Shown here piece by piece: positions 12,016-23,964 of a stretch of DNA of 64,000 bases. Numbering within the stretch: the stretch's first letter is position 1; each line of letters opens with the position of its first letter. Under the pieces are notes generated by a model. It did not search any database. It was not told the DNA's origin and saw nothing but the letters and a program-made list of their open reading frames with translations. Source of the stretch: Bidens hawaiensis (Eukaryota > Streptophyta > Magnoliopsida > Asterales > Asteraceae); NCBI GenBank assembly GCA_021521415.1, contig JAIQDT010002847.1:62001-126000 (forward strand), written 5' to 3'. The translations under genes were made by a program, and so were the position numbers.

Positions 12016-12031
12016 CCATTTTGGGGGCAAT
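12016..12031 (+). promoter_or_regulatory. Polypurine tract of a plus-strand Tat element
   Basis: CCATTTTGGGGGCAAT directly abuts an LTR starting TGTTAATGCACGG. The same tract precedes the 3' LTRs at 23965 and 42284. It primes plus-strand DNA synthesis in the family. Confidence 0.8.
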
Positions 12032-12685
12032 TGTTAATGCACGGAAATTTGACACTGTGGATATGTTATCCTGACATATAATCTGGATCAATTATCCTTA
12101 AAATATGTTGCAGATCCTGTCAGGATCAGTGATCCTCAGTACTTATTACTTATTAACGATTTTCCTTTGTTATGTTGATATTTTTGGTAGGTACAACGGC
12201 TAATGACCAAGTCAAAGCTATAATCTCGCCATCAAATGAATAAAATGCGTGGATAATTAAGGAAAGGGTTATATTGAAGGCAATGGCGGATTTTTAGGGA
12301 TTATTAGTTAATAGTCTTTATTATTCATAACTCTATTGAGTTATTATCTTTTATGTATAAATAGAGACTATGATCAGTGAGGAAAAGACACACAATCCAC
12401 TGCGAATACTACAGCAGTACACACACACACATAGCTTTCTTGTAATACTGATCATATTCTCCAAACCTTGTATCCTCATTTTTTATATTAATAAAGTGGT
12501 GATAGACAGTTGTCATCACCCGGGGTTTTTGTGTCGGCAATCCGACCAAGATGAAGGGCTTTTCCTCGTAACAAATTCTTGTGTTTGTGTTTGCAACTGT
12601 TTCATAATCGTTATTATCAATCTAGCACTAAACCTCACAAAACGAATTTGGATACATTATCCTTAGTGGATTTTTGTCCAAAACA
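12032..12685 (+). repeat. Type-2 Tat LTR (654 bp), orphan 3' LTR
   Basis: Starts TGTTAATGCACGG and ends TTGTCCAAAACA. It has a TATA box (TATAAATAGAG, about 12356), AATAAA near 12490 and the conserved hairpin. Being preceded by a polypurine tract, it is a 3' LTR. It could be the right end of TatE, separated by the nested TatB/TatC block (inference). The right-flank bases are ATTAC; the matching TSD copy would lie upstream of the window. Confidence 0.88.
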
Positions 12686-14526
12686 ATTACCCAAAATCAA
12701 CTTAGGAAGCCATCAAGGTTTTAAAACCTACTAAATTTGATGCTTATGTAACCTCCCTAACTAAAGTTGAATTGGATGTTGGAAAGTTTAATGATCATAC
12801 CCCTTATAATTAAACCATTATCATCAATCATAATTAACTCCATAAGTCGCTAACGTTTTGAGATTTGGTTGAATCACCAAAAGGTGTTCATAACTAAACT
12901 AAATCCTAACACAAACGTTAAGACACTAAGAAGCATAATTGATTATTAAAGGTTAGATTCAAAAGGGAATAAATAATCAAAGAATCTTATAACCTATATT
13001 ATAAAACATTTCTTTGAGGATCATCACTGTTCAAGTAGCTTATAATAGTTAAAGAGCTACGTTAGAAGAACATTAAAACAACTTTCCCTAATAACTGACT
13101 TACATATCTACATGCTCATAAAACAACCTAAATGTTATAAACTGAAGGTTAATGAACATTTAGTCTATAAGTCAATAAAATCCATATATGGGTTAATGCA
13201 AACATCAAAATTTGATGAAATATTTATACAATTATTTTCATCAAAAACCAAGTGGATTAATGTACCTACCTCAAGATGAGTGGGAGCAACTAAAAACAAA
13301 CTTGTCCTTATATAGATGACATTCTTCTGAAAAGTATATGTTACATAAAAGCATTGTTCACACACTTTGATATGAAATATCTCAAATATATCCCTTACAT
13401 AATAGATATCATAACATTCTAAGATAGACCCAAAGGGACATTAGTATTGTTCTATAAGTTTTATCTTAAATGGGTCCTTACACATGTAACAAACAATATT
13501 GCTCTATTTAGAGGATAATAAGATCATTGAGATTATTACCTTATGCTTCATTAAGTAGAAGCCTTATGTAGGTTCAAGTCTATACTCGTTTAGATATTAC
13601 TCAATATTGTAACACACTAGATATGCCTAGATTAATGTGAAACATCTAAAAGAGTATTAAAATATCTTTAAAAGAAACGAAAGACTATAATTTAAAAGAA
13701 GAAGTGAGAATTTAAACCGGTATATTACTCTAAACTTTGTCATATTTAGAGATAAGAAAATGTAATTTTCGGGATATATTATTATGTCAGTAGATAAATC
13801 TATCTCATGGAGGAGTCATAATGAACTGATAACAACAACCTAAGTCATAACAACATAATATGTTGATTAATTACAACGTTGTTGTCAATAAATGTTGTTG
13901 AATATTTATTAGTGGACTCATAAGTTTTTATTAAACTCTATATAAATTATATATTGAAGACTTATTGTGATAAAGTCAGCTACCATATTTTCTCAAACAG
14001 TAACAGTTTGAGAGGTGCTGCATTAAATTTTGATATGAAATTAATTATTTGTTTATGAACGAATTGAGGAATCTAAATTTTCATATCGAATACATTCATG
14101 ATATGCTTAAGAATCCTATAACTAAAGTTCTATTACCCATAAGTATTATGAAAGCACTTACAATCATGAGGGGTTTATTAATGACCACGTTCAACTGCAT
14201 ATCGTACTATGAATGATTAACTATTAAATTTCCTCATCAGTTTTGATTTTGTACGTCTCTTAATATGTTCTGCATGCATAATGACATATAGACGAATTAA
14301 ATATACAAATCAAACGTTCTGAAGGGCTTACTTGAAAATTTTTAATCATAACTACTTAGGTTTTAAATAAGGACTGCAGTATGATTAATGGGGGTCTTGA
14401 GCTGATGTTCAATTCAATGATTGTATTTCTCTGCTTCAGTTTAAGTTTAAAGCTAAAATGAGTGTTAACTCCTTATCAGGCTTATCTAATACTCAAAATA
14501 AGTGATTACTCGGCCAAGTGGGAGAA
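12686..14526. other. Non-coding stretch, possible internal remnant of a copia-like element
   Basis: About 1.8 kb, AT-rich, no frame over 70 codons and no protein I recognise. It ends in CCAAGTGGGAGAA (14514-14526), which looks like the polypurine tract of Ty1/copia elements, directly before an LTR-like start TGTAAG. The link to copia rests on that junction alone. Confidence 0.4.
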
Positions 14527-15660
14527 TGTAAGAATAAATATATTTTATATATTTATTTATATGACCATCATTATCATTTATATAATAATAGATCAAAATA
14601 ATTAATTATACCTTATTATATATTAGCTTGGTAATTGTTGATGGGCCATATTACTCTTAATAGCTAATAAAGGGTTTCCCCTTTGGTGTATATATAGAGA
14701 GAATAAATTAACATCATAACCTAATCTCACACACATAAGTAAATCATGTGTCTCCTCTCTCTTCTAAACCGGGTTCCTCTCAAGAACCCTAACCATCCTT
14801 AATGTTTTGGACAAAAATCACTCAAGGATAATGTATCCAAATCTGTAAAGTGAGGTATAGTGCTATGATGATAAAAGCGAATGTATAACCGAAATCTTGG
14901 TGAACACAATGATTTGATCACGAGGGAAAAAGCCCTTAATTACGATAATCTTACTTCGGTCAAAACTTAACAAGGCAATCTTTGATCAAATGACTTCGGT
15001 CAAGGATTAACAAGATAATCTTTGGTCGAATCACTTTGGTCAAGGATCAACGAGGTAACCTTTGGTCGGATAGTACGTGATTATTGTAATCTCCGGCACA
15101 AAAAACCCTCGGACGGTGAAAACTATCACCGTCAAGTTTATTAATATGAAAAATGAGGATACAAAGTTGGAGATTATGATCAGTGATACAATGTTTTCAA
15201 AGTGTGTGTGTGCTGCTGTGTTCGTAGAGAGCAGAGTGTATTGGGTGTATTGGGATGTGTTTCCTAGCTGAATAATAAATACTATTAACTAATAATCCCT
15301 AAAAATCCGCCATTGCCTTCAATATAACCCTTTTCCTTAATTATCCACACGTTTTATTAACTTGATGGCGAGATTATAGCTTTGACTTGGTCATTAGCCG
15401 TTGTACCTACCAAAAATATCAATATAACAAAGGAAAATCGTTAAAAAGTAATTAGTACTGAGGATCACTGATCCTGACAGGATCTGCAACATATTCTAAG
15501 GATAACTGATCCATATTATATGCCAGGATAACATATCCACAGTGTTAAATTTCCGTGCACTAACACTTAACTATACATCCTAAAGGGGAACTCGATCAAG
15601 ATGACAAGCATGTCGACTACATCATACCCTGCTGCGGTTACTACTCTTCATGCTGTAACA
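14527..15660 (+). repeat. Probable copia-like 3' LTR, interrupted by a solo Tat LTR
   Basis: Begins TGTAAGAATAAATAT after a polypurine tract. It has a TATA-like GTATATATAGAGAG at about 14689 and may end ...CTGTAACA at 15660. The solo LTR at 14803-15565 splits it. No second copy is present here to prove its limits, so the right end is provisional. Confidence 0.45.
14803..15565 (-). repeat. Solo Tat LTR (type 2, 763 bp) with TSD CTTAA
   Basis: Reverse-oriented LTR from TGTTTTGGACAAAAATC to GTGCACTAACA, flanked by CTTAA at 14798-14802 and 15566-15570. No internal sequence lies next to it. A perfect 5-bp TSD around one LTR is the mark of LTR-LTR recombination that removed the element body. Confidence 0.93.
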
Positions 15661-15692
15661 GGTTCATAGGTTTAATATTTATCATGTTTTTA

Positions 15693-15938
15693 TTACTTAC
15701 ATGAAGAACCGATCAACAATCGAGACTTTATGAGGCCCGATCTCAAAGCTTTCTCAGTTTGGTACACCGTTGCTGTGTCAAAGTGACGATAACCCACCTT
15801 AATGGCTTCGATTAGAGTTGATGGTTTCACCACATCAATACCCTCAACGCTTGATTCGGTTGATGTACCCATCGCGATTACGGGAACAAGCCGAGGACCT
15901 TCGGAAGAGCTTATCACAATCTCCGGAACACTTACCAT
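15693..15938 (-). pseudogene. Aldo-keto reductase first-exon fragment
   Basis: The minus-strand frame starts MVSVPEIVISSSEG and continues VIAMGTSTES, EAIKVGYRHFDTATVYQTEKAL. GYRHFDTA with the following Tyr is the N-terminal signature of plant aldo-keto reductases (AKR4 / chalcone-reductase-like), including the catalytic Asp and Tyr. About eight residues expected between EKAL and GLIKSR are missing. A GTAAGT donor follows near 15697, consistent with the end of exon 1. No further exons are seen in the next kilobases, so this is a relic or captured fragment. Confidence 0.72.
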
Positions 15939-16317
15939 TGTTTTCTGGTGTTTCTTTGAGACTAGTTTTTTGAGAGAATGTGTTTATTAGTATCTTTTAT
16001 CAGTTTATGCATGTTGGATCACCGAACGTAATATGACAAAAATAAAAAAAAATAATAAAGTTAAGTGGATAGCATTTTTTGTATAATATATGAAGATTGG
16101 TATATACGTGGCGTAATCGAATCGAACAATACGAACGTATACGAAGTTTATTTTCAATTGTTTCAATATTTAAAACTAAGTTATAAGGAAAAAAATTTAA
16201 AATAAAAATTATATTAAAATGTGAAAGCGTGAAAAATATTTGTAGCAAAAAAAAAAACTCTTTAAAAGAATTCTACAAAAATAATAAAAAATCGTAACTC
16301 AAAATATATATAACAAA
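15939..16317. other. AT-rich stretch, nothing recognised
   Basis: About 380 bases upstream of the aldo-keto reductase fragment. Homopurine/homopyrimidine runs, no coding signal. Confidence 0.4.
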
Positions 16318-16811
16318 GGCCTATTGGTTTATAATACTCTCAGCTTTCTCTCTTTGGTAGATAACACTCCCAAATTTCACTTTGTCTCCCACTACTTCCA
16401 ACTTTCAACTTATTTGTTTTTATCACTCCACCGTTAAGTTAAGGCTAATGCCGTTAATTGAGACACTGATGTGACTTTGTTTATAATTGTTAGTGCACGG
16501 AAATTTGACACTGTGGATATGTTATCCTGGCATATAATATGGATCAATTATCCTTAGAATATGTTGAAGATCCTGTCAGGATCAATGATCCTCAGTACTT
16601 ATTACTTATTAACGATTTTCCTTTGTTATGTTGATATTTTTGGTAGGTACAACGGCCAATGACCAAGTCAAAGCTATAATCTCGCCATCAAATTAATAAA
16701 ACGCGTGAATAATTAAGGAAAGAGTTATATTGAAGGCAATGACGGATTTTTAGGGATTATTAGTTAATAGTCTTTATTATTCATAACTCCATTGAGTTAT
16801 TAACTTTTATG

Positions 16812-16820
16812 TATAAATAG
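16812..16820 (+). promoter_or_regulatory. LTR TATA box
   Basis: TATAAATAG followed about 25-30 bases later by a purine-rich start region (near 16845). The same box occurs in the LTR at 12356. Confidence 0.7.
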
Positions 16821-16951
16821 AGACTATGATCAGCTAGGAAAGGACACACAATCCACTGCGAATACAACAGCAATATACACACACACTTAGAAATCATTGT
16901 ATTACTGATCATAATCTCCACCATTGAAACCCAATTTTTGAGTAATAAAGT

Positions 16952-16975
16952 GGTGATAGACGATTTGTCATCACC
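16952..16975 (+). other. Conserved LTR RNA hairpin (type 2)
   Basis: GGTGAT-A-GAC / GTC-ATCACC with a 5-base loop and one bulged A, three bases after AATAAA. A different sequence in the type-1 LTR forms an equally good stem at the same place (31751-31772). Confidence 0.6.
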
Positions 16976-17142
16976 CGGGATTTTTGTGCCGGCGATCCGA
17001 CCAAGATCAAGGGCTTTTCCTCGTAACAACTCCTTGTGTTCATTATTATTTCGTTTACATATTCGTTGTTATCATTTTAGCACTAAACCTCACATAACAG
17101 ATTTGGATACATTATCCTTAGCGGATTTTTGTCCAAAACAAT

Positions 17143-17161
17143 TTGGCTCCCACCGTAGGGC
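17143..17161 (+). promoter_or_regulatory. TatD primer-binding site
   Basis: TTGGCTCCCACCGTAGGGC lies two bases after the LTR. TatA has the cleaner TGGCGCCCACCGTGGGG at the same place. It would bind a tRNA 3' end to prime minus-strand synthesis; I do not assign the tRNA. Confidence 0.65.
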
Positions 17162-17226
17162 AATTGGTGTTATACTCCAGAAAATACCTTATCAATATTC
17201 AACCTTTCTTACCCATATTACTATGA

Positions 17227-19329
17227 ATGGCCTCTCAATCAACCTCTGCTTCATCAACCATGCCATCTTCGGTTTCTCTCTCATCAAAGACTTTGCCGCT
17301 GATGCCTCCTCCAATCACGGGAGCATCACGGGCTGCTGCTGCTGGAAACAAGACACAAATTCCAGTCTTCCAGAGCTCAAAGACCACTGCTGCCACATCG
17401 GTGGTTAACTCTAACAATGATGTTTCTGCTATGTTTTCACAGGTTAAATCATACATGGAACAGCAGAACAAGACTAATCAGAAGATCCTTCGTGAAATTG
17501 AAGATCTCAAGAAAAGAAAGAGGCCACTGGAGGATGAGACTCCTTTGATGCCAAGGATTCTGGATTTCACTACTCCAGGATCTATGGCTCAACAGACTTA
17601 GGGATCCTTCATCTCCCAACAAGGATCACCTATCCTTGAACAGGGGTCCATGGGTCAGCAAACTCAAGGATCCTCGTTCCTTCAACAAGGATCATCTATC
17701 CTTCAACAGGGATCCATGGGTCAACAAACTCAAGGATCCTCGTTCCTCCAACCAGGATCCTCTGGGATGTATCACCAAGGATCTTTCAGCTCCCAACCTC
17801 AAGGATCCTTATGGCAGAATCAAGGATCCTCAGGGGTGCAACATCAAAGATCCTCAGAGGTTCATGAAGGAGACATAATCCCCATGCAAACCATTGCCTA
17901 TGGTGGACCAACTCCTGTAGCAGATGCTTCTTATCTTGGCTACACTTCTGGGATACCAACGTTCAATCAACCGAGAGGTAACATGTATAATCATATATCC
18001 TTAGACACTAACCTTGGCTCTATGCAGGATACAGGTATCAACTTGGCTATGGCTAAGGAACTTCAGAAGCTTAAGGATATGATATCCAGCGTGCCAGGAG
18101 TGGTCCGTCCAATTCCTGAAATACCATAAGGGAACCATAAGTTGTCTAGATTTGCTCCACCTATTTGTGATGCTGAAGTCCCGAAACGCTTTCAAACCCC
18201 CAACATGAAGGTGCATGATGGGACCACTGATCCGGAAGAGCACGTGGCTCAATATAGGGAGAGGATGGAGATCAATCCAATTCCTGAAAGACTCAAGGAA
18301 GCATGTCTATGCAAGGGTTTCAGATCCACACTAGCAGGATCTGCACTTAAATGGCTGCTAAGTCTTCGTCCCTTTTCTGTTACTTCTTTTTCGCATTTAG
18401 TTAACTTGTTCAACAGCCAATTTTCTTGTAGTAGGAAATTTGAGAAGTTAACTAGTGATTTGTATAGAGTTGTCCAACCTTATAATGAATCCCTTAGGGA
18501 TTTTGTTACAAGGTTTAGCAGGGAGGCCCTAGAGAGCCCTAGTATTGATATGGCTCCGACTGTTGAAGCGTTCAAGATGGGACTTCAAAGGGGCTCCCCA
18601 TTTTATGACGATCTTGTGATGACTCCATGCAGGACTTTAGATGAAGTCAGAAACAGGGCACTCAGATTTATAAGACTAGAAGATGACAAGAAGATCCAAG
18701 AACGGTTAGGAGCTCCAACGAAACAAGAGTCACATAACCAGAAACAAGGATCCTCATTCAGGAACAACGACTCTAAGCCGTACACAAAATCCAACAATCA
18801 AAATGTCCGGGCAGTTGAAGAAGGAGAAGATGATGAGAACTACCCAAGTATTTCCGAGTATTGCTTCTCTGTTGATACCCATGGTTTGATTTGTGCCATG
18901 AAGGATCTTGGAGAGAAAGCAAGGTGGCCTCGAAAAAATGAGAAAATAACATCCTTCAAAGACAAGTCCAAGTGGTGTGCATTCCATGAAGACTTTGGTC
19001 ATCAGACAGAAGGTTGTATCGGTTTAAGGAGGGAAATTGGATACCTCCTGAGCAAGGGTCATTTCAAAGAGCTCTTAGGAAGAAAAACGTTTAGGATCCA
19101 GGATCCTGAAGATGTACCACAGAAAGCAACTCTGCCCGCACCAGACACACAAGTAATCAACTTCATCTCCGGTGGCTCGGATATATGTGGTACTTCCTTC
19201 TCCGCAGCTAAGAGACTGGCCAAAGAAACCAAGATGGAGAATGGGGAATGACCAGCCATTTCCACTACTTTAACAACTGATAAAAGAATCTTCTTTGATG
19301 AAGAAGATAAAACCAGCATCCAGGATCCT
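17227..19329 (+). pseudogene. gag: TatD gag (degenerate)
   Basis: Starts MASQSTSASSTMPSS at 17227 (second ATG after the PBS, same start as TatA gag). It continues with a Lys/Glu-rich coiled-coil-like segment (YMEQQNKTNQKILREIEDLKK) at about 17450. Stop TAG at 17599-17601, then about three 66-bp Gln-Gly-Ser-Ser repeats (17600-17850). A TAA at 18127-18129 (GAA in TatE) precedes the gag core and a zinc-knuckle-like WCAFHEDFGHQTEGC at about 18972. A CGA-to-TGA change stops the frame at 19249-19251. At least three stops therefore separate it from protease. Confidence 0.9.
17600..17850 (+). repeat. 66-bp coding repeats in gag (Gly-Ser-Ser / GGATCC)
   Basis: Units spaced 66 bp (for example CAAGGATCCTCG at 17665 and 17731) encode variants of QGSSxLQQGSMGQQT. 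Each unit carries several GGATCC or GGATCA words. Confidence 0.8.
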
Positions 19330-19776
19330 CACCATGACGGTTTGATTGTTACTTTGTTTATTGCTAACCATTATGTACGCAGGATCCTAGTAGATGGTGG
19401 GAGCTCGGTCAATATCATCCAACATGATTTACTACAGAAAATGAACATCCCAGACTCGGAAATCATCCCGAGAACGTCGATGCTATTAGGTTTCAGTGGT
19501 GAAACTAAGAAAACATTGGGGGACATCAAACTCCCAATATACATCGAAGGGTTAAACTCTTACCAAAAGTTTTGTGTTATTGACAGTCTTTCTTGTTGCA
19601 ATGTTATTCTTGGCAGGCCTTGGATACACGGAATGAAGGCTGTAGCCTCTACTTACCATCAGTGCATAAAACTACCAACTCCTTGGGGAGTAGTAAGGAT
19701 AGATGGTGACCAAGTGGAAGCCAATAACTATTATTCTTCATCAATGAAGCCGACAGCTAAACAAACGGTAGCATAG
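19330..19776 (+). pseudogene. pro: TatD aspartic protease
   Basis: Active-site ILVDGGSSVNIIQHD at about 19387 and ILGRPWIHGM at about 19609. The domain from 19342 to the UAG at 19774 is open, so the protease itself looks intact, though it is cut off from gag by the stop at 19249. Confidence 0.88.
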
Positions 19777-19782
19777 CAATTA
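19774..19782 (+). promoter_or_regulatory. Candidate leaky UAG (TatD copy)
   Basis: GCA TAG CAA TTA CAG. The twelve bases TAG CAA TTA CAG equal the well-known tobacco mosaic virus readthrough signal. Protease (frame of 19342) and RT (frame of 19801) are in the same frame across it. Confidence 0.65.
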
Positions 19783-21250
19783 CAGCAACATCCTAGGGAC
19801 GTGCTGGAAGCTCAGGAGCGAGATGTAAAAGAAGTATCTTTAGATCCTGAAGATCCAGACATGAAGGTGTTCCTAGGATCTTGTATCCCTGACGAGATCG
19901 AGGAGGATATAATATCCTTCCTAAAGCGACGAAAATCCACGTTTGCCATCAAACATTCAGACATGACAGGTATTTCTAAGGAGGTAATTACTCATAAATT
20001 GGGCCTTGATCATTCAATTAAACCCGTCCATCAGAAGCGAAGGAAATTCGCTCCTGAGAGGAACACGATCATACAAGAAGAAGTTGAAAAACTTCTTAAG
20101 GCCGGTATGATCAGAGAGGTTAAGTATCCTCGATGGTTGGCTAATGTGGTTGTTGTTTCTAAAAAGAATGGAAAGTGGAGGGTGTGTGTCGATTTCACCA
20201 ATTTAAACAAGGCATGCCCCAAGGATCCTTTCCCGTTACCACATATAGACTCCATGGTGGATGCAACGGCAGGGCATGAGATGCTTACCTTTATGGATGC
20301 TTCCTCTGGATTTCAACAAATTCATATGGAACCATCTGATCAAGAGGATACAGCATTCATGACTCCTACCGGCATATATTGTTATACTGCTATGCCGTTC
20401 AGACTAAGAAATACAGGGGCAACATATCAAAGATTGGTCAACATGATGTTCAAGGATTAGTTAGGCAAAACCATGGAAGTCTACATAGATGACATGGTAG
20501 TGAAGTCGAAGAGGGCTGAGGATCACCTTAGAGATCTTGAAGAAGCATTCAATATCCTTGACCAATATAACATGAAACGAACCCGTCAAAATGCCATTTT
20601 GGTGTTAAGGCTGGAAAGTTTCTTGGATACATGGTGACCAAAAGGGGAATAGAAGCGAGCCCCGAGCAGATAGAAGCCATCATTAATTTAAAGTCTCCTA
20701 TAAATGCTAAAGATGTCCAAAGACTCACGGGAAGAATAGCTGCTCTCAACAGATTCATTTCCAGATCCTCAGAGAAGTGCAAAGACTTCTATGATATCTT
20801 GAGAAAAATAAAAAGTTGGAATGGACTCAAAGGCATGAAGATGCACTAAAGGCTCTTAAGGATAATCTATCCTCAGCGCCTGCTTTGATGAAACCAATAG
20901 GTGGTGAGCCGCTGTCTCTATACTTAGCTGTGTCAGGTAATGCAATCAGTGTTGTTCTAGCCAAGGATCATGAAGGACAACAGCACCCAGTATATTATGT
21001 AAGTAAAAGCCTGTTAAATGCAGAGGTTAGGTATTCTCACCTTGAAAAATTAATTCTTGCTTTAATTATGGCCTCAACCAAGTTGAGACACTACTTTGAA
21101 ACACATACTATTATTTTAAGACCTAATTATCCTGTTAAGAATGTGCTTAGAAAACCAGAATTGTCAGGAAGGATCGCCAATGCATATGATATTCAGTATG
21201 AGCCCTGAACAGCCATTAAGTCACAAGCACTTTCAGACTTTGTGGCTGAT
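19777..21250 (+). pseudogene. pol: TatD reverse transcriptase and first RNase H
   Basis: RT is open to 20460 (VCVDFTNLNKACPKDPFPLP, then FMDASSGFQQI and AMPFRLRN). A CAG-to-TAG change stops it at 20458-20460. The YIDDM block follows at about 20482. A frameshift at about 20578 (AAACGAACCC) and another near 20810 break the remainder. RNase H (LAVSGNAISVVL, PVYYVSKSLLNAEVRYSHLEKLIL) is readable at 20900-21100. A deletion of about 27 bp near 21179 removes residues before AYDIQYEP. Confidence 0.88.
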
Positions 21251-21755
21251 TTCAGTAGTGACATGCAAGAGGAAGCTGATTTGGAGGTTCAACAACTGGA
21301 AGAAACTAAGGATCCTTGGATCCTCTTTACTGATGGAGCATCCAACATAAGAGGAACAGGGTTGGGTATCCTACTGAAATCGCCAAAGGGGGACATAATA
21401 CCCCAGTCCATTGCGTGTGCATTTCAAGCCACCAATAATGAAGCGGAATAAGAAGCTCTGATCGCAGGTTTGCAATTAGCTAAACACATGAGGATCAGGT
21501 ATCTTCAAGTATATGTAGATTCGTTATTAATGGCTAACCACTTTAATGGCTCATATGCTGTTAAAGGTGAAAAACTAATCAAATATCTAGATGTTGTGAA
21601 GGAACTATCAAAGTCCTTTGATTCTTTTAGTATTATACAGGTACCAAGAGAAGAGAATGCTGGGGCAGATGCTTTAGCAAATTTAGCTTCATCATTGAAG
21701 ATTCAGAAGATACGAAGATCCCAATCATCCATGTACTCTCACCAGCAATAGGAGA
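21251..21755 (+). pseudogene. TatD second RNase H
   Basis: ILFTDGASNIRGTG at about 21315, NNEAE at about 21435, VYVDSLL at about 21510, AGADALANLAS at about 21660. Stop TAA at 21449-21451 (TAC in TatE) and a frameshift near 21703 disable it. Confidence 0.85.
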
Positions 21756-23064
21756 ACAAGAAGTTGGGGAGATAACAACTGACAAAGATATTGTGCCTTT
21801 GGATCCATTATCCTCAAGTAATCAAGGATCTTGGATCCTCCCGATCAAGAAGTTCATTCAAAATGGAGAAATTCCAGCCACAGAGAATCCTAAGTCCTTC
21901 AAACTTAAGGTATCACAATACATTTTATTAAATAATATTCTGTATAGGAAATCTCTTGCAGGTCCATACTTGAGATGTATCGAAGATCCTGAAATTCAAG
22001 AGGTGCTAAAAGACTTTAACGAAGGAGATTGCGGTAATCACACTGGAGGTAGAGCCCTATTCTCAAGAATTCTGATAACAAGATACTTCTGGCCTACCAT
22101 GAAGAGAGACGCCATGGAGTACTCAAAGAAGTGTGATTCATGTCAAAGACATGGCAATATTCTACATCAGCCAGCAGAGCCTATGTATCCTATATCCTCA
22201 TCATGGCCTTTCATGAAGTGGGGCATGGATATCGTGGGTAAGCTACCTAAAGCGCCAGGAGGAAAAGTATTCATGCTTGCAATGACTGACTACTTTTCAA
22301 AGTGGATAGAAGCAGAAGCTTTTGTTCAAGTCCGCGAAAACGAGGTGATATCTATCATTAAAAGAAATATTATTACTAGATTTGGTGTCCCTTCATAAAT
22401 TATTTGTGACAATGGTTCCAAGTTTATCGGGAAAACAACCACTAACTTTTGTGACAGTTGGGGCATTAAGATGATTACCTCCACACCAATTCATCCTCAA
22501 GCTAATGGTCAAGCAGAATCAAGTAACAAGATTATTATCAACAACTTGAAGAAGAAACTAGGATCCAAGAAAGGCAAGTGGGCCGAAGGGCTACCATATG
22601 TTCTTTGGGCTGATAGAACAACACCAAAGAATGCAACAGGTCAAACACCCTTCTCATTGGTGTTTGGCTCAGAAGCTGTAATCCTTACGGAGATGGTGGT
22701 TCCTACTGCCAGAACAAGCATCTGTGATCCTCAAGCCAACAACGAAATCCTTCTCCAAGATCTGGATACTGTTAATGAGCTCAGAGACCTAGCTAAAATC
22801 ATAATGGCAGCATATCAGCAAAGGGTAGCTGGGGCATACAACAAGAATATCAAGATTCGAAGATTTCAAAAAGGAGATCTAGTTTTAAGGAAAGCCTTCC
22901 AAAATACAACCAATCCAGCGGATGGAAAGCTAGCACCTAAGTGGGAAGGCCCCTACTTGATCGAGTCAGAAGCCGGAAAGGGGGCATATCACCTGCTGAC
23001 TATGGAAGGCAACAGGTTACCTAGAGCATGGAATGCTATTCATCTCAAGAAATACTTTTTCTAA
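21756..23064 (+). pseudogene. int: TatD integrase
   Basis: Zinc-binding part NEGDCGNHTGG...KKCDSCQRH at about 22018-22150 (first His replaced by Asn). Core AMTDYFSKW at about 22281, CDNGSKF at about 22406, QAESSNK at about 22513. GAA became TAA at 22396-22398, just before the second catalytic Asp. The C-terminal part is open to HLKKYFF at 23064, which defines the normal end of the polyprotein. Confidence 0.9.
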
Positions 23065-23964
23065 TCAAGATCAAGTATTCTCTGAAGGATCAAGGATCCT
23101 GAAATTGGTAATATCTATCCGATCACTTATTCATTTCAGATTCTTATTAATTTGAGGATAATATATTTTTGACATTTGTCTTTTCCCAAGTTTTAAATAA
23201 CAATGCAGATTTCAATAAGAGGTTCAAAGTCTAAGAGGTTGGCCACATCTCCTTTACATTTAAGGTACTTTACTATTTCCCTTGGCCTAGCCAACGATTG
23301 GATATGACCCCCGATGGTTATATCCCCTAAGGTTTAAAGGTTTTCACCTTTCTTATAAATTAGAGTTTCTACACTCTCGCCTGGAGCGCACGCTATCCAA
23401 CGTATAGTCCGGGGCAGCGGGACCAGTGCACGTTTAGTGGCTGACAATTTCGTTGTCTTCGGCTATATGGAGGATCCTACGATTTATGGTAGACGTACCA
23501 TATCACCGGTTTATAACGTTTTCACGTTATCTCACGTTTGGGCTAAATCCCGGTTTAGGCGAGTCCCTAGTTAACATCCGTATATTTGGGCCAGTCCCCA
23601 GTTTGGGCTTGTCCCCAGTTTTTTGGGCTTGTCCCCAGTTTGGGCTTGTCCCCAGTTACACGGGTTTGTCCCCAGTTGCACGGGCTTGTCCCCAGTTTAT
23701 TTGGGCTTGTCCCCAGTTTGTTGGGTTTAATCCCAGTTAATATCATAAGTTATTTGCATCAGGTATCCTAAATTCAATTACGAGGATCACAAAAGGATCA
23801 ATACTTATGGTAAAAGGATATACAGCCAGAAGGGAAGTTCCCAAGGAAACTTCATGATGACAATTATATCCAGCTTGTCAAATCTTATCTGTTTTGCAGG
23901 AAGTTTGATTTCAAATGCAAAATGACAGCTGTGATCTTATCACATCCGCCATTTTGGGGGCAAT
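23065..23964 (+). other. TatD 3' untranslated region
   Basis: About 900 bp with no gene. Contains a conserved block around TTATAACGTTTTCACGTTAT (about 23511), the minisatellite at 23583-23735, and ends in the polypurine tract ATTTTGGGGGCAAT. TatA has 3 kb more here, including the antisense gene. Confidence 0.75.
23583..23735 (+). repeat. 16-bp minisatellite in TatD
   Basis: About nine copies of GGGCTTGTCCCCAGTT with spacers of 0-9 bases. The unit length is not a multiple of three, so the open frames across it are not conserved coding. Confidence 0.9.

Larger units (their letters stand above)
16488..17140 (+). repeat. TatD 5' LTR (653 bp)
   Basis: TGTTAGTGCACGG to TTGTCCAAAACA. Contains TATAAATAG at 16812-16820, AATAAA at 16944-16949 and a hairpin at 16952-16975. 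Rich in GGATA/TATCC words in its first 100 bp. Confidence 0.93.

Noticed and set aside
23583..23735. CRISPR-like array of regular repeats
   Set aside because: Units are 16 bp with spacers of 0-9 bases that are not unique sequence. The array lies in a retrotransposon of a plant and recurs in three copies.
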